64,000 nt of DNA. Origin: Scylla paramamosain. Its lineage: Eukaryota > Arthropoda > Malacostraca > Decapoda > Portunidae. Shown here piece after piece: positions 62,160-64,000 of this stretch. The stretch is from the NCBI RefSeq assembly GCF_035594125.1, contig NC_087157.1, positions 5,107,501-5,171,500 of the forward strand. The letters are read 5' to 3'. The first letter of the stretch is position 1; every line of letters starts with the position of its first letter. The translations under genes and the position numbers were made by a program. The notes beneath the pieces were generated by a model. The model was not told where the DNA came from and searched no databases. It was given only the letters and a program-made list of their open reading frames with translations.

Positions 62160-63215
62160 CTATAGGTTATCTCCTTCGAAGTAATCCCCCTGGCACCGCA
62201 TGCACTTGTCCATCCTTCTCTGCCAGGCTTGCATGCACTGCTGGAAGGATTCTTGCGGGATGCTCCTCAGCTCCGTCGTCACGGCCTTTTTGATGTCGTC
62301 CGCATCATCAAAACGGGTCCCCTTCATGACCTCCTTGAGCTTGGGGAAGAGGAAGAAGTCGCACGGAGCGAGGTCAGGTGAGTAGGGCGGTTGCTCCAGC
62401 ACGGCGATGTTCTTCTTGGCCAAGAACTCTCTGATGCTCAGGGCATTGTGAGCAGGCGCATTGTCGTGGTGAAGCAGCCACGAGTTGCCCTGCCACAACT
62501 CCCGCCTCTTCTCGCGCACTGCACGAAGCAGACGCCGCAGTACTTCTTTGTACACATGTTGGTTGACTGTCTGGCCCTGTGGCAAGAACTCGCAGTGGAC
62601 GATGCCCCTCACATCGAAGAAAGCGATCAACATGACCTTGAAGCTGGACCTGGACTGCCTTGCTTTCTTCGGCCGTGGCGACGCCGGACTCTTCCATTGA
62701 AGGCTCTGGCGTTTGGTCTCCGGGTCGTACTCAAATACCCAGGACTCATCGCCGGTGATGACTCTCCTGAGCAAGTCTGGTTCAGTTTCCAGACGCTCGA
62801 GGATGTCCTGACACACCTGCATGCGTCGTCCCTTCTGGTCATCGTTCAGGAGTCTCGGCACCATCTTCGCACAGACTTTCCGCATGCCCAGATCTTCAGT
62901 GATAATCTTCCACACGCTGTTGTGGTTCATGCCAAGCTCATCTGCGATCTTTCGAACAGTCAACCGACGATCGTCACGCACCATCTGCTTGACACGCTCA
63001 ACATTGGCCTCATTCCTGCTCGTTGAGGGTCTTCCACTCCTGGGGTCATCTTCCACGTCCTCCCGGCCCTCTTTGAACCTCTTGCACCACTCAAAAACAC
63101 GTGAGCGTGACATTGTCTCATCCCCGTACACTTTTTGCAGCATACCCAGTGCTTCTGACGGCGTTTTCCCCAACTGCACCAAAAACTTCAAGTTTGTTCG
63201 CTGTTCAGCGCTCAT
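62160..63215 (-). CDS. mariner-family transposase, intact, DD34D
   Basis: The encoded enzyme would bind the element's terminal repeats and move it by cut-and-paste into TA sites in the nucleus. The 351-residue frame has no stop or frameshift. Residues 1-55 form the first helix-turn-helix region, ending in the family block FKEGREDVEDDPRSGRPS; residues 65-115 form the second. A basic stretch, RPKKARQSR (181-189), could act in nuclear import. The catalytic acidic residues are D156 (in TGDE), D251 (in HHDNAPAH) and D286 (in SPDLAPCDFF). The gap between the second and third is 34 residues, which defines classical mariner (DD34D), and the length is close to the usual 345-350. The frame is open upstream to an ATG at 63365, but the ATG at 63213-63215 (MSAEQR) is preferred because family similarity begins there; an ATG at 63240-63242 is also possible. 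All catalytic residues are present, so activity is possible but unproven. Confidence 0.95.
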   Translation of the reverse strand: MSAEQRTNLKFLVQLGKTPSEALGMLQKVYGDETMSRSRVFEWCKRFKEGREDVEDDPRSGRPSTSRNEANVERVKQMVRDDRRLTVRKIADELGMNHNSVWKIITEDLGMRKVCAKMVPRLLNDDQKGRRMQVCQDILERLETEPDLLRRVITGDESWVFEYDPETKRQSLQWKSPASPRPKKARQSRSSFKVMLIAFFDVRGIVHCEFLPQGQTVNQHVYKEVLRRLLRAVREKRRELWQGNSWLLHHDNAPAHNALSIREFLAKKNIAVLEQPPYSPDLAPCDFFLFPKLKEVMKGTRFDDADDIKKAVTTELRSIPQESFQQCMQAWQRRMDKCMRCQGDYFEGDNL

Positions 63216-63374
63216 TGTTAAACGACCTGCAACAGAGGACATGATTTTAAAAGCACGTAAGAAAAAGATTAGTGACTGTAGAGGGTTGGGAGCGCAGTTG
63301 TATACTCCAGAAGGATTACTTTGAAGGGGAAATATGGTGGTTTGTGGCTTGGGTTTGAAATTCATCTTTTAGGA

Positions 63375-63406
63375 CACCAGTCCTGGAACTTTAATGACAC
63401 ACCTCG
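63375..63406 (-). repeat. mariner right terminal inverted repeat
   Basis: On the minus strand this reads CGAGGTGTGTCATTAAAG and onwards, identical over 32 bases to the left end. It lies upstream of the transposase gene, so any promoter of the element must sit between here and the start codon at 63215. Confidence 0.95.
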
Positions 63407-63408
63407 TA
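63407..63408. other. TA target-site duplication, right copy
   Basis: The TA directly follows the right terminal repeat and matches the one at 62092-62093. Confidence 0.85.
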
Positions 63409-64000
63409 TTCTTAAACGCTTCGGAGCTGAAACTCGTCTAACTTTTAAATGCTGCAGTGGAAATTGTTAAGGTTTTCAATAGTGTTTGCATGATTCTATT
63501 AAGGTAACTGAACATAAAATTCTGCACCTTCAATAAAAAAAAAAATCATAAGAACACGGCTGACCATCTGTGTGGCCTTTGAAATAATTTCTTACGAGAG
63601 CCTAAATTGTTTAAAATTACGAACCTGTTTATTATTCATTATTACCATAATCACCACAAGCGCCCGCCATGAAGTCAGGCTGATCAAAGCAAGCACAACT
63701 CTCAAAGCGGGTATTACATGAGGAAAAGTTGGTTATATCCTTCAGTCTTTCCCGAACAAATACCTGATCCGCGTCAACACAAAGGATTCAGACTTACGAG
63801 GGACGTACCGCTTTCTGTCGACCTCCGGGCCACGACTCAGATGACGAGGAATGAAGGGAAAAGAAAAAGAGCATATGGACTGGCTCTCGCAACACACACC
63901 CTCCGCCATTACACATGCACACACGACACCATCACCTCCACTTCTCCTCCACCTCACAGATCGTCAAAGGTCACATCCTCCCTCAGGTTCCTCTCTAACA
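63409..64000. other. unique right flank of the mariner
   Basis: AT-rich then balanced DNA. A 71-codon minus frame (63742-63957) has no recognised motif. Confidence 0.6.

Larger units (their letters stand above)
62094..63406 (-). mobile_element. complete mariner transposon
   Basis: The 1,313-bp element has 32-bp terminal inverted repeats that are identical to each other, and a TA dinucleotide on each side (62092-62093 and 63407-63408), the standard target duplication of Tc1/mariner elements. It carries one intronless transposase gene on the minus strand. The length fits the usual 1.3 kb. Perfect terminal repeats and an unbroken gene suggest a recent insertion. Its GC-richer coding DNA stands out from the AT-rich flanks. 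Confidence 0.95.

Noticed and set aside
62391..63026. 211-codon plus-strand ORF
   Set aside because: It lies antisense to the mariner transposase and is a shadow of its codon usage.

Overview
The window looks like nuclear DNA from a decapod crustacean, most likely a crab or related species. This is an inference from composition: extremely long, nearly pure (GA)n, (GT)n, (GGA)n, (GAA)n and (AAT)n tracts every few hundred bases, spliced coding DNA with GT/AG borders, a mariner transposon, and no bacterial-style gene packing. Nearly all long open reading frames are artefacts of microsatellites (poly-Ser/Leu, poly-Arg/Glu, poly-Cys/Val, poly-Thr/His and similar).

Two coding features are well supported. 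At 62094-63406 there is a complete mariner element of 1,313 bp: 32-bp terminal inverted repeats that match perfectly, a TA target-site duplication, and an uninterrupted 351-residue DD34D transposase on the minus strand. At 19083-19215, also minus strand, there is a 133-bp internal exon with good splice borders. It encodes the first half of an immunoglobulin V-set domain resembling the Sidestep (Side) family of neuronal surface proteins. The surrounding DNA is therefore probably intron of a large cell-adhesion gene. A short minus-strand ORF at 44536-44730 begins like a signal peptide and has a possible phase-compatible donor, so it is a speculative upstream exon of the same gene. A 72-bp tRNA-like element with a UUA anticodon (46792-46863, minus) is a tRNA pseudogene or SINE head.

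Layout: 1-5 kb, (GA/CT), (TG), (TA) and composite trinucleotide arrays. 5.2-6.8 kb, two old tandem-repeat families with units of about 120 and 150 bp. 7-19 kb, mixed unique DNA and microsatellites ending at the Ig exon. 20-24 kb, the densest microsatellite cluster. 24-34 kb, (GT)/(CA) pairs and (GGA) arrays. 34-44 kb, degenerate minisatellites and more arrays. 44-53 kb, the signal-peptide ORF, the tRNA-like element and a CpG-rich patch near 49.5 kb. 54-60 kb, several strand-biased purine or pyrimidine minisatellites with periods of about 28, 32, 95 and 100 bp. 60-64 kb, GT/CG/CA tracts and the mariner. Four diverged copies of an unnamed dispersed repeat lie at 1.7, 15.0, 30.2 and 34.9 kb.

No rRNA, CRISPR array, operon, replication origin or multi-gene system is visible. 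The window reads as intronic or intergenic DNA of one repeat-rich arthropod locus.
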